Below the pieces are notes generated by a model that was not told the DNA's origin, searched no databases, and worked only from the letters and a program-made list of their open reading frames with translations. The position numbers were made by a program, and so were the translations under genes. Below are positions 23,149 through 30,011 of a DNA stretch of 30,011 nucleotides, in pieces (positions within the stretch are counted from its first letter, which is position 1; every line of letters begins with the position of its first letter). Origin of the DNA: Akkermansiaceae bacterium UBA4145 (GTDB lineage Bacteria > Verrucomicrobiota > Verrucomicrobiia > Verrucomicrobiales > Akkermansiaceae); assembly GCA_002380675.1 (NCBI GenBank), contig DFWB01000040.1:1-30011 (forward strand), in the 5' to 3' direction.

Positions 23149-24001
23149 TGCCCTTGCAGGGTGCCGGGAACAAGTGCAGGGTCTGGAGGCCCGGGGAGTG
23201 ACCCCGGGCTTGGCAGTAGTGATCGTCGGGAAGGACCCTGCCTCCCATGTCTACGTCGGGTCCAAGGTGAAAACCTGTGCGGATCTGGGAATTTATTCCA
23301 GGCGGATTGAGCTGCCGGAAGAAACAAGCCAGAAGGAGGTGCTTGAAGTGGTTGCCGGGCTCAATGCGGATCCTTCAATCCATGGGATCCTCGTGCAGTC
23401 TCCACCACCGCCCCATATCAATGAAGAAGAGATCATCCGGCTGATCGATCCGGATAAGGATGTGGACGGGTTTCATCCTGTCAATGTTGGCAAGCTCGTT
23501 ATGGAAGACGACAGCGGGTTTGTGCCCTGCACTCCTCAGGGATGTATCCAACTGCTTGAAAGGGCGGGGATTGAAACCAGTGGTGCTAATGCGGTAGTGA
23601 TTGGGCGCAGCATGATCGTGGGCAAGCCCATGGCCCTTCTGCTCATGGGCAGGGGAATCAATGCCACCGTTACGGTGGCGCATTCACGAACCAAGGAACT
23701 CGCCAAGGTGTGTCGGGAGGCGGATATTCTGATTCCAGCCATCGGGAAGCCTGAATTCGTGACCGCAGATTTCGTAAAAGAGGGGGCGGTCGTCATTGAT
23801 GTTGGGATCAACCGCTTGGAGGACTCGTCTCGGAAAAGCGGCTACAGGCTCGTTGGGGACGTGGCCTACGAGGAAGTAGCCCCCAAGTGCCGCGCTATCA
23901 CGCCGGTGCCAGGTGGAGTGGGGCCGATGACGATCGCTATGCTCATGAGCAATACGATCAAGGCTGCCCGCTCCTCAATGGATCAGGCTGAGGGAGGATG
24001 A
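23114..24001 (+). CDS. folD: Bifunctional methylenetetrahydrofolate dehydrogenase/cyclohydrolase
   Basis: FolD interconverts 5,10-methylene-THF, methenyl-THF and 10-formyl-THF in one-carbon metabolism. The 295-residue protein has the family features YVGSK, with catalytic Lys51 in the YxxxK pair, VQSPPPPHI, the Rossmann signature GRSMIVGKPMALLL, and the C-terminal PGGVGPMTIAMLM. The start (MTILNGKEIAADAL) aligns with family N-termini, so the 35-bp overlap with the upstream acyltransferase gene looks real and suggests translational coupling. It ends 13 bp from the convergent peptidase gene. This is a housekeeping gene with normal composition. Confidence 0.96.
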   Translation: MTILNGKEIAADALAGCREQVQGLEARGVTPGLAVVIVGKDPASHVYVGSKVKTCADLGIYSRRIELPEETSQKEVLEVVAGLNADPSIHGILVQSPPPPHINEEEIIRLIDPDKDVDGFHPVNVGKLVMEDDSGFVPCTPQGCIQLLERAGIETSGANAVVIGRSMIVGKPMALLLMGRGINATVTVAHSRTKELAKVCREADILIPAIGKPEFVTADFVKEGAVVIDVGINRLEDSSRKSGYRLVGDVAYEEVAPKCRAITPVPGGVGPMTIAMLMSNTIKAARSSMDQAEGG

Positions 24002-24014
24002 GCCGTGCCTTTGT

Positions 24015-25022
24015 CTATTGTTCCCTGAAGATCAGCTGGAGACCTCGGGAAGACCAGTAATTGACGAGCCGTTTCTGAATGAAGCCCGGTTCCTCGGTTG
24101 GAAAGGCAGGCATTTTGTTCCGAGGAGAGAGGCCCTGAATTTTTGCAAGATGGGCGGAGGTCTTTGCCCGGCGCTCTGCTCCACCGTGAAGATGATAGTG
24201 AACCAGCAGAAGGGCCGTGGCGTAGGGCAGGTAGGCATTCCCGCCCGGTTGGCTCTGTGAGGCTTTGATCCAGTCCTGATGGCTAAGGGCGAGAATCGAG
24301 GGAACTGGAACAAGGTGGAAATGTTCTCCTACCTTGTTCCTGCTTATGGCACGGCGGAGATGATTCCGGATAAGGCTATCGAGGTCCCTGAACAGGTACC
24401 ATCCGCCTCCCTGGTGGCATACGGAAAAGTATTCTGCGATCCCCTCGGTAAACCAGGGAGGAAGGCGCCAAAGACTTGCAGACATGCTCGCATGGACGAG
24501 CTCATGGACGAGTAGACCTTCGTCGGGCTGTGCCTGAAGTCTTGAGTTTTCAGTCTGGGGAGGAGCCAGAAAATAGTCTGAGCGAATGAGGACCCGCTCC
24601 TTGTGGCCGTCCCACCATCCTACCGCTCCTTCGTCGCCACCAGCTTTCACGAAGCTGGTCTCGTCCTTGCAGAGAAGGATGTCAGTAATGCTTTTCCGGG
24701 GAGAGTTCCAGAGGCGCAGCGGATGAGACTTTATGAGCTGAGGAACAGACTCCACGACCCTCGCAAACCGGGTAAGATCTTGGCGTCCGATTCTGGTTTC
24801 CGCCACCATCCGGAAATGGGGGCTTTCCACGACCAGAGATCCGTCTGCGGTTTTATCGTTAATCCTGAGATCGACCGGTTTTGCCTTGAAGGATCTTGGC
24901 CAGGCTTCCACGGGCGTCTCTCCGGGCCTCTGGGCGAGGAGCGAAACAGGAAAAATTAACAGAATCAGGAAGCGGTAAAGCACTGCAAACCCTCGATGCT
25001 GAATGGGCTGGACACAAGGCAT
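24015..25022 (-). CDS. Secreted zinc-peptidase-like protein (HExxH, gluzincin type)
   Basis: The 335-residue protein has an N-terminal signal peptide (hydrophobic stretch about 15-30, possible cleavage after SLLA). A zinc-binding HELVH (H173, E174, H177) and a Glu 16 residues later in WFTEGIAEYFS (E193) fit the gluzincin pattern HExxH...E, with the C-terminal Glu in an 'EGIAEY' box seen in peptidase-MA-like and DUF1570-type proteins. The N-terminal half (about 60-165) contains beta-rich elements such as DGSLVVESPHFRMVAE. It is probably periplasmic or exported. The substrate is unknown. It converges on folD and lies upstream of the tRNA gene in divergent orientation. The start ATG at 25022 has no strong ribosome-binding site. 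Confidence 0.82.
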   Translation of the reverse strand: MPCVQPIQHRGFAVLYRFLILLIFPVSLLAQRPGETPVEAWPRSFKAKPVDLRINDKTADGSLVVESPHFRMVAETRIGRQDLTRFARVVESVPQLIKSHPLRLWNSPRKSITDILLCKDETSFVKAGGDEGAVGWWDGHKERVLIRSDYFLAPPQTENSRLQAQPDEGLLVHELVHASMSASLWRLPPWFTEGIAEYFSVCHQGGGWYLFRDLDSLIRNHLRRAISRNKVGEHFHLVPVPSILALSHQDWIKASQSQPGGNAYLPYATALLLVHYHLHGGAERRAKTSAHLAKIQGLSPRNKMPAFPTEEPGFIQKRLVNYWSSRGLQLIFREQ

Positions 25023-25111
25023 TCGGGCTTAAATCGAGTTTTCGGGGTTGGAGTCTGTAGAATCTCCCCTTTACAGGACAAAGAAAGGGACCTTAGGTAT
25101 GCGCCCTCAGC

Positions 25112-25203
<92 letters not shown>

Positions 25204-25443
25204 CCTGTGCTTCACCGAGAGGAGAATCAGAGGAAGAGTAAGGTTCCCATTGCCTCCGGGCGCATTGCCAACCTTCAAGCGGCATCTTGACGCTCAATTA
25301 TCCTTCTTCAGCGTTCTATTGACAAAAAGGAGGGGCGGCTCCCACCCACTGAGCCTGTATGAGCGTTACGGTATTAATCTTGCGCTAAAGAAAGAACAAC
25401 GCGCCACAAGACGGCACTTGCCTTCCTTCATAGGCTCCCCTCG

Positions 25444-26136
25444 ATGAAAAGCACTTTCTGCAAACGCTCGCTTCTTCCTGTCCTCGCCGGGGCGGTGGTA
25501 GCGTTTCCTGCGGCCAGCCTGGCCGTAACGATTGATATTTCCAGTGCCTTTGGCACGGTGGCCCCCGACACACGTGGAGGGCCCAATTCAACGACCGCGC
25601 AGTGGGATACGTGGGCCGAACCGGGAGGTGCCTCCGGCGTGATTACGAATCGCGCCGCGGAGGTTGGATCCGGATTCTGGACTACCAACAACAACGAGGA
25701 TCACATCAGCAATTCTCTGAATTTCTATTCTGGTCAGGGATCAGTGAATGAAACCATCACATTTGGAACTAATGGAGTTGCTGGAACGGGTTTCACCACC
25801 ATCATCCTTCAAGGACAAACCCTGTTTGGAGATTTTGGGACGACCCTCGGGTTTACACCTATCAATGGTATTCTTCCTGGTGTGGTTCAGGGACCCAATG
25901 CCGCTGGTGCAGCCCAGTTCCTTGCCAGATACGAAATTCCCGGAAATGCTGAAGAGTATTCGGTGAATATGGTCACTGGGCCATTTTCGTTCGTTTCTTT
26001 TGGAAACTTCGAGGTCGATACATACTGGTCGGAGACGGGCTTTTCCTCGGACACTGCGGTTGTTCCTGAGCCAACTAGTGGTCTGCTCGCTCTGAGCGCA
26101 GCCGGGCTGTTCATTCTGCGCCGGCGTCGCAAGTAG
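25444..26136 (+). CDS. PEP-CTERM sorting domain protein
   Basis: The 230-residue protein is secreted and tagged for exosortase-type sorting. The N-terminus is a signal peptide (hydrophobic LLPVLAGAVVAFPAASLA, residues about 10-27). The body is low in charge and rich in Thr, Gly, Phe and Asn, with no enzyme motif I recognise. The C-terminus has the sorting signal VPEPTSG, a hydrophobic helix LLALSAAGLFIL and the Arg-rich tail RRRRK. PEP-CTERM proteins are usually released to the surface or matrix after exosortase cleavage. No exosortase gene is in the window. A strong terminator follows at 26191-26225. A 240-bp region between the tRNA and the start holds no clear promoter. Confidence 0.93.
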   Translation: MKSTFCKRSLLPVLAGAVVAFPAASLAVTIDISSAFGTVAPDTRGGPNSTTAQWDTWAEPGGASGVITNRAAEVGSGFWTTNNNEDHISNSLNFYSGQGSVNETITFGTNGVAGTGFTTIILQGQTLFGDFGTTLGFTPINGILPGVVQGPNAAGAAQFLARYEIPGNAEEYSVNMVTGPFSFVSFGNFEVDTYWSETGFSSDTAVVPEPTSGLLALSAAGLFILRRRRK

Positions 26137-26190
26137 AAAGCCCGTTGGGACGGGTGGATGATCAGTGCCGCCCCTATTCCCTTTTAACAG

Positions 26191-26225
26191 AGCGGCTCTG
26201 GCATTCGTCAGAGCCGCTTTTGTTT
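26191..26225 (+). terminator. Rho-independent terminator of the PEP-CTERM gene
   Basis: AGCGGCTCTG (26191-26200) pairs perfectly with CAGAGCCGCT (26209-26218) around an 8-nt loop, and a T-rich tract (TTTGTTT) follows. It lies 55 bp downstream of the PEP-CTERM stop and separates that gene from the pseudopilin gene. Confidence 0.9.
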
Positions 26226-26245
26226 CTTCAACGGAAGGTTACAAT
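26218..26245 (+). promoter_or_regulatory. Candidate promoter for the pseudopilin gene
   Basis: TACAAT at 26240-26245 matches the -10 consensus at 5 of 6 positions. A weak -35 (TTTTGT at 26218-26223, spacing 16) overlaps the end of the terminator. Transcription would begin near 26252, giving a very short leader of about 13 nt to the TTG start at 26265, compatible with leader-poor initiation. The weak -35 makes this tentative. Confidence 0.35.
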
Positions 26246-26264
26246 CTCTTAGAAAACTTCTCTC

Positions 26265-27065
26265 TTGGGGCGCCATCGAGCATTCACGATTCTGGAACTG
26301 CTGATTGTAATCAGTATTCTGGCGGTTTTATCCGGGTTGATTTTCATCGGAGTGTCCCGGGCATTCAAAGCTGCCGGGAAGGCGCAGGATATTTCTCTCG
26401 CTCGGGATCTGACCACTGGATTTCAGGCGACCGCAGCCGATGGCAATGGACGATATCTCCCGGGCTATGATCGCCGAGTTGACGAAGTTACTCTGAAAAA
26501 TGGCCGTGTGGTCGCTGGGCCGACAGCGAATCGGTATCCTTTTCGCCTCGCCCGCGAAATGGGAGTCACGATACATGAGGTGGCTTTAGTGGGAAAAGTC
26601 AGGAAGCAGATTGACTCATCAAATGATTATCTCGTCAGCCTCTATCCCGCTTTTGGAATCAATCATTACTTTGTCGGGGGGGATGTCCAGGCGGATGGAA
26701 GTGTCTCGCATAATACAGAGTGCGTCACGAGAACCGAGCAAGCGTCAGAATCGATTATCGTTTTTGCAACTGCGGCGTCCTTCCGGGATAACGGCGAAAC
26801 CATCCACGGTTATAACACTCTGACACCGCCCTTTCTCACCACGCGGATGTGGTCGCCTGACAGCTGGCAGCTCGGAGCTGATCCCAATGACTACGGGCAT
26901 CTAGATGCGCGGCACGGCAGTAAAGTCGTCGCCTCTTTTCTTGATGGGAGCATCCGCTCTCTCAATGTGGAAGAGATGCGCGATATGCGGCTTTGGAGCA
27001 TGAAGGCTGCGATGAATAACGATTCAGATTACAAGATTCGCCGCTCGAGGGGTGGGCGGCTCTAA
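26265..27065 (+). CDS. Prepilin-type pseudopilin with H-X9-DG motif
   Basis: The 266-residue protein starts with a prepilin processing site, RAFTILELLIVISILAVLSGLIF. The processed helix would begin at Phe with the conserved Glu at +5, but the -1 residue is Ala instead of the usual Gly. The C-terminal region contains H-GSKVVASFL-DG, an exact H-X9-DG motif as in the large family of Planctomycetes/Verrucomicrobia pseudopilins. Such proteins are thought to assemble on a type II secretion/type IV pilus-like apparatus, but most are uncharacterised. The only in-frame start is TTG at 26265: a stop (TAG) lies five codons upstream with no ATG or GTG between. The next gene follows after 12 bp, so they are probably co-transcribed. 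Confidence 0.88.
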   Translation: MGRHRAFTILELLIVISILAVLSGLIFIGVSRAFKAAGKAQDISLARDLTTGFQATAADGNGRYLPGYDRRVDEVTLKNGRVVAGPTANRYPFRLAREMGVTIHEVALVGKVRKQIDSSNDYLVSLYPAFGINHYFVGGDVQADGSVSHNTECVTRTEQASESIIVFATAASFRDNGETIHGYNTLTPPFLTTRMWSPDSWQLGADPNDYGHLDARHGSKVVASFLDGSIRSLNVEEMRDMRLWSMKAAMNNDSDYKIRRSRGGRL

Positions 27066-27077
27066 CTCCCGATAATT

Positions 27078-29702
27078 ATGATTAAACAATATCGCTGGGT
27101 GCCCATGGCAGCCCTTCTAATGATCGCTTCCGGCGCCTGCGGGGAGCTTCTCTACACGAATTACCTGCTGCCATCCTTCGCGGATAATCCGGATACTGAG
27201 TATTCCGGGTGGGATATCTTTTACGCGGCGAATACGAGTCCGAATTATCCGGATTTTGCTGCTCCAAATGGCATCTATGATTCAGCATCGGTACTTGGGT
27301 TTACGCCGCCTCCCGGATCGAGCCCGCTTGATCCCTCTGCTTTCTGGCATGCACAGAATCCGACGATCACTCAGACAGTCCCGGGAATTGCCTTTATCAT
27401 TGCCCCGACCATTACGGGGAACATTTACAGTTTTCGAGGGCCCACATCTTTTGTTTTAGAAGATGAAACTCCATTCCCAGTCGGGACTGTAGTCTTCCAA
27501 TTTCAGACAGCGGGTAATCTGGTAGATTTCAGCAGCATTGCACTCGCTTACGATGATGGTGAAACAGAAGTCATTCTGGATGCCGACGAGTATATTCGGG
27601 AATATGAGAGTGATACCTCAGGATTTGGAGGCTCAGGTAATAGAAATGCTCTCCAGTGGGACCTCAGAGGGAGGAACGTAAGTTCCTACCGGATCATATG
27701 GAGAGCGAGCGGATCCAGCATGAGCCTCCAGGAGGTGTCGTTGGATACGTCAGCTGATTATGCCTTGGTAGTCCCCGAGGCGCGGACCTGGGAGGGTATT
27801 GGAAGTGCGAACTGGAGTGACGCTACGAACTGGGCGGAGGGGTCTCCATCGCAGGACTTTGGTAATGTTCGTTTTGCGAATGATGGAGACGTGATAATCG
27901 CAATGTCCTCCAGTCAGACTGTGGGAGAATGCGTGTTTGACACGTCCAGCGATGTCACGATTGAGAATACCTCAACGTTCGTTTCGAATACGGGACTTTT
28001 CACGCGACCAAGCTCAACCGGAACCTATACCATCAAGGGTGAATTCGAGATGTGCGCCTATAATCTGTTTGAGATTGAAGGAGGGGAGGTGGTTATCGAG
28101 GGAGCCATTTCAGGTGCTTCTGGGCTCCGTAAGGAAGGAGAAGGTGTCATGATCCTGAGAGGGGATAATTCCTTTGGTTCTGTGAGTGGTGGCATTGGTT
28201 GCACTGGGGGGGAGCTTCGAATTGAAGGGGTCAATCAGTTCACGAGTAGCGCGTCGGTCCTGCGAGGAGATCTGGTGCTGGCAGGCCCGGCCCCTGTGGA
28301 CTCTCCGGGAACCTTGGGGAACGCCAGTTCCGATGTGGCAGTGGGGGCAGACAGCGGAGTTTTTGGGGGGATTACGACTCCCGCTCGTCTCATCATCGAG
28401 GGGGATCATGAGGTTGCGCGTGGTATCGCTTTTGCGGCGGGAATCTTCGATAAGCGCTTGGGCGCTCGCGGGACAGGTGCGGAAGCTGCCGAGTTTAGTG
28501 GAGCGGTGACATTACGACCAGATTCTACGGAGACTAAGCTCTTTGCGGAGGGGGTTTCGGACCTCGTCAACTTTTCAGGGAATATCTCGGGTGGGGATGC
28601 GTCTCTCACCATGGAGATTAATCCAGAGGGAGCGGAGGGGACTGTGCGATTTTCTGGAGCTGATAAAACCTATGAGAACACGACTTTTGTGCGTGGGGGA
28701 TTTCTCGAGCTCGCGCTTGGGACAAGTATCAGCGGGGAGGTTATCCTGGAGTCGGATACGGCAGGGCGAGCGGTCGCGAGAGGATCAGGAATTTTCGCTG
28801 GTGGTATAGAGGTTGCTGAAGGAGGGGTGATTGCCCCCGGGATAGGTGTAGGAACGCTGGTGAGTAGTAGTCAGAACTGGGACGCAGGCGGAGCGTGTGA
28901 GATAGAGATTATGGATTCAGGGGCGGGCCCGGGAATTGGCTGGGATCTTATCTCGATAGACGGAGTGCTTGGGCTCTCTGCCACCCCGGAGAATCCCTTT
29001 ATGGTAAATGTTCGTTCGCTGACAGCATCGGGAGAAGGTGGGCCGCTGGCAGGTTTTTCTCCGACTGAGGAATACTCCTGGAAAATCGTGGAGACGACAG
29101 ATGGCGTGAATGGATTCAGAGGCGACGCCTTTACCATACAGGGTGATAGCTTTAATGGCGGCTTCGGAGGGGTATTCGCGGTAATTCTCGAAGAGGGCAA
29201 CAGTGCTATTCATCTTACCTACACCCCCGCAACTGGGGGTTCCACGGTTCAGACTTGGCTGGCGGAAAACTTCAATGCAGAGGAATTAAGCGACACCTCG
29301 ATTTCAGGGTGGGATGCTGACGGGGACTCAGACGGCCTTTCGACACTGCTGGAATATGCACTGGGAGGTGACCCGAAGAGTCGGGATGCAGATCTGGCTC
29401 CAGTGCTGGGAATTGGTTCGCCGGCTGGAAATGCCGATGGTCTACGCCTTTCTCTGACCTTCAAAAGACTGCTCGACCGGTCGGATATCGACTACCGTGT
29501 TCAGGCTGCGAATTCTCTCGAGGGAGAGTGGATGGTTATCGGGGAGATCCTCGGAGGAGGAGCTCCCACCGCCTTAAACGGGGGGACTTTCATCGGGGAT
29601 ACGCCGAACGGAAATACCCAAGAGGTAACCTTCGCAGATGCGGTGCAGGTAGGAGATGCGGCTAGACGGTTCGTGCGGCTCCAGATTGAGAGGCGCCCTT
29701 GA
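27078..29702 (+). CDS. Large secreted protein with autotransporter-associated beta-strand repeat
   Basis: The 874-residue protein has an N-terminal signal peptide (WVPMAALLMIASGACG). Residues about 30-230 are a beta-rich domain. From 235 (TWEGIGSANWSDATNWAEG) begins a right-handed beta-helix-like region with a PATR-type repeat at about 344-384 (SGASGLRKEGEGVMILRGDNSF...GGELRIEG). A region around 726-765 has WLAENFNAEEL, then DADGDSDGLSTLLEYALGGDP: a DxDxDG-type calcium-binding loop followed by the Verrucomicrobia-type C-terminal signature. No outer-membrane barrel and no PEP-CTERM tail are visible, so its retention mechanism is unclear. It lies 12 bp after the pseudopilin gene, suggesting export or surface assembly with it. 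Its function is unknown. Confidence 0.85.
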   Translation: MIKQYRWVPMAALLMIASGACGELLYTNYLLPSFADNPDTEYSGWDIFYAANTSPNYPDFAAPNGIYDSASVLGFTPPPGSSPLDPSAFWHAQNPTITQTVPGIAFIIAPTITGNIYSFRGPTSFVLEDETPFPVGTVVFQFQTAGNLVDFSSIALAYDDGETEVILDADEYIREYESDTSGFGGSGNRNALQWDLRGRNVSSYRIIWRASGSSMSLQEVSLDTSADYALVVPEARTWEGIGSANWSDATNWAEGSPSQDFGNVRFANDGDVIIAMSSSQTVGECVFDTSSDVTIENTSTFVSNTGLFTRPSSTGTYTIKGEFEMCAYNLFEIEGGEVVIEGAISGASGLRKEGEGVMILRGDNSFGSVSGGIGCTGGELRIEGVNQFTSSASVLRGDLVLAGPAPVDSPGTLGNASSDVAVGADSGVFGGITTPARLIIEGDHEVARGIAFAAGIFDKRLGARGTGAEAAEFSGAVTLRPDSTETKLFAEGVSDLVNFSGNISGGDASLTMEINPEGAEGTVRFSGADKTYENTTFVRGGFLELALGTSISGEVILESDTAGRAVARGSGIFAGGIEVAEGGVIAPGIGVGTLVSSSQNWDAGGACEIEIMDSGAGPGIGWDLISIDGVLGLSATPENPFMVNVRSLTASGEGGPLAGFSPTEEYSWKIVETTDGVNGFRGDAFTIQGDSFNGGFGGVFAVILEEGNSAIHLTYTPATGGSTVQTWLAENFNAEELSDTSISGWDADGDSDGLSTLLEYALGGDPKSRDADLAPVLGIGSPAGNADGLRLSLTFKRLLDRSDIDYRVQAANSLEGEWMVIGEILGGGAPTALNGGTFIGDTPNGNTQEVTFADAVQVGDAARRFVRLQIERRP

Positions 29703-29836
29703 GATGCACTGTGCCCGGTGTATCAAGCGATTGGGGCAAGGTCACCAGTGGCGATAGAGCTTTTCTCCCGGCGAGCTGTTTTGCTGCCGCTGGAGATCAA
29801 GGACGTTGCTTTTGCCTTAGGATAAGCGAGGCAGAG

Positions 29837-30011
29837 CTATTTCGTGAAACCCTCCACGAGGTTTCTTACCGCGTCTTTCTCGAGGGACTCTCCCTTCTGA
29901 ACCTTTTGAGCCATCGAAAAGGTCGAACGGATTAAGGAGCTTCCTTCGACTTCTTTCTTGTATGAAATGGTGTCATCTTCCCGGAGGACTTGGCGCCATT
30001 CTGTCCTGACC
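29837..30011 (-). CDS. C-terminal end of a gene leaving the right edge
   Basis: On the minus strand an open frame of 57 codons enters from the window edge and ends at a TAG at 29837-29839. The residues (VRTEWRQVLREDDTISYKKE and onward to RNLVEGFTK) have a normal charged, helical coding composition, and the frame stays open to the edge while the other two minus-strand frames contain stops. I therefore treat it as a real partial gene. No family can be assigned from 57 residues. It converges on the beta-strand-repeat gene with about 134 bp between. Confidence 0.65.
   Translation of the reverse strand, partial: VRTEWRQVLREDDTISYKKEVEGSSLIRSTFSMAQKVQKGESLEKDAVRNLVEGFTK

Noticed and set aside
25250..25447. 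65-codon frame between the tRNA and the PEP-CTERM gene
   Set aside because: Basic, low-information sequence that overlaps the PEP-CTERM start; no domain pattern or ribosome-binding site.
27078..27145. Possible lipoprotein signal in the beta-strand-repeat protein (SGAC)
   Set aside because: The residue three before the Cys is Ser and not Leu or another aliphatic residue, so the lipobox is poor; an ordinary signal peptide is likelier.
29699..29935. 78-codon plus-strand frame starting at the end of the beta-strand-repeat gene
   Set aside because: It starts with TTG overlapping the previous stop, has an irregular Cys/Arg/Ser-rich composition, and its end overlaps the better-supported minus-strand gene end at 29837-30011.

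Overview
The window is a chromosomal stretch from a Gram-negative bacterium with lipopolysaccharide, most likely Verrucomicrobiota and probably the Opitutae/Puniceicoccales side. The evidence is: a 51-residue Verrucomicrobia/Planctomycetes-type small basic protein; a PEP-CTERM protein with a triple-Arg tail; a pseudopilin ending in an H-X9-DG motif; a large protein with an autotransporter-associated beta-strand repeat and the 'LEYALGGDP' C-terminal region common in this phylum; and an HPr kinase beside Lpt and Kdo genes. Several starts are GTG or TTG, and many starts lack a clear Shine-Dalgarno sequence. I saw no insertion sequence, prophage, CRISPR array or defence island. Most of the window is housekeeping and envelope biology.

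Layout. 1-775 (+): the 3' part of a von Willebrand A protein that converges on and overlaps ptsI. 741-11274 (-): a directional run of eight genes, read right to left: a two-domain M16 peptidase, a DUF1844 protein, kdsA, an 800-residue OstA/LptA-like protein with three tandem repeats, lptB, then after a 303-bp gap hprK, ptsH and ptsI. This puts Kdo synthesis and LPS transport next to a regulatory phosphotransferase module. It recalls the proteobacterial lpt-rpoN-hpf-ptsN-hprK neighbourhood, but there is no rpoN, hpf or EII gene here. 11409-11906 (+): a single-TM protein resembling the Wzz periplasmic domain, divergent from the peptidase across a strong 36-nt inverted repeat. 11935-14361 (-): lptD.

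14659-16997 (+): a HAD-family hydrolase and mpl (peptidoglycan recycling). 17065-22123 (-): an orphan coiled-coil protein, acetyl-CoA synthetase, an RsuA/RluB-family pseudouridine synthase, the small basic protein, SufT and an IscU-like scaffold. 22432-24001 (+): a DUF374 acyltransferase overlapping folD. 24015-25022 (-): a secreted zinc-peptidase-like protein. 25112-25203 (+): tRNA-Ser(CGA).

25444-29702 (+): a surface or secreted block made of a PEP-CTERM protein with its own terminator, an H-X9-DG pseudopilin with a TTG start, and the 874-residue beta-strand-repeat protein. At the right edge (29837-30011, -) is the C-terminal end of a gene that continues outside the window.

The most unusual items are the triple-repeat OstA-like protein in place of compact LptA/LptC, the Lpt/HprK/HPr/EI linkage, and the inverted repeat between the M16 peptidase and the Wzz-like gene. 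None amounts to a demonstrated new system. All functions are read from motifs and neighbourhood, without database searches.
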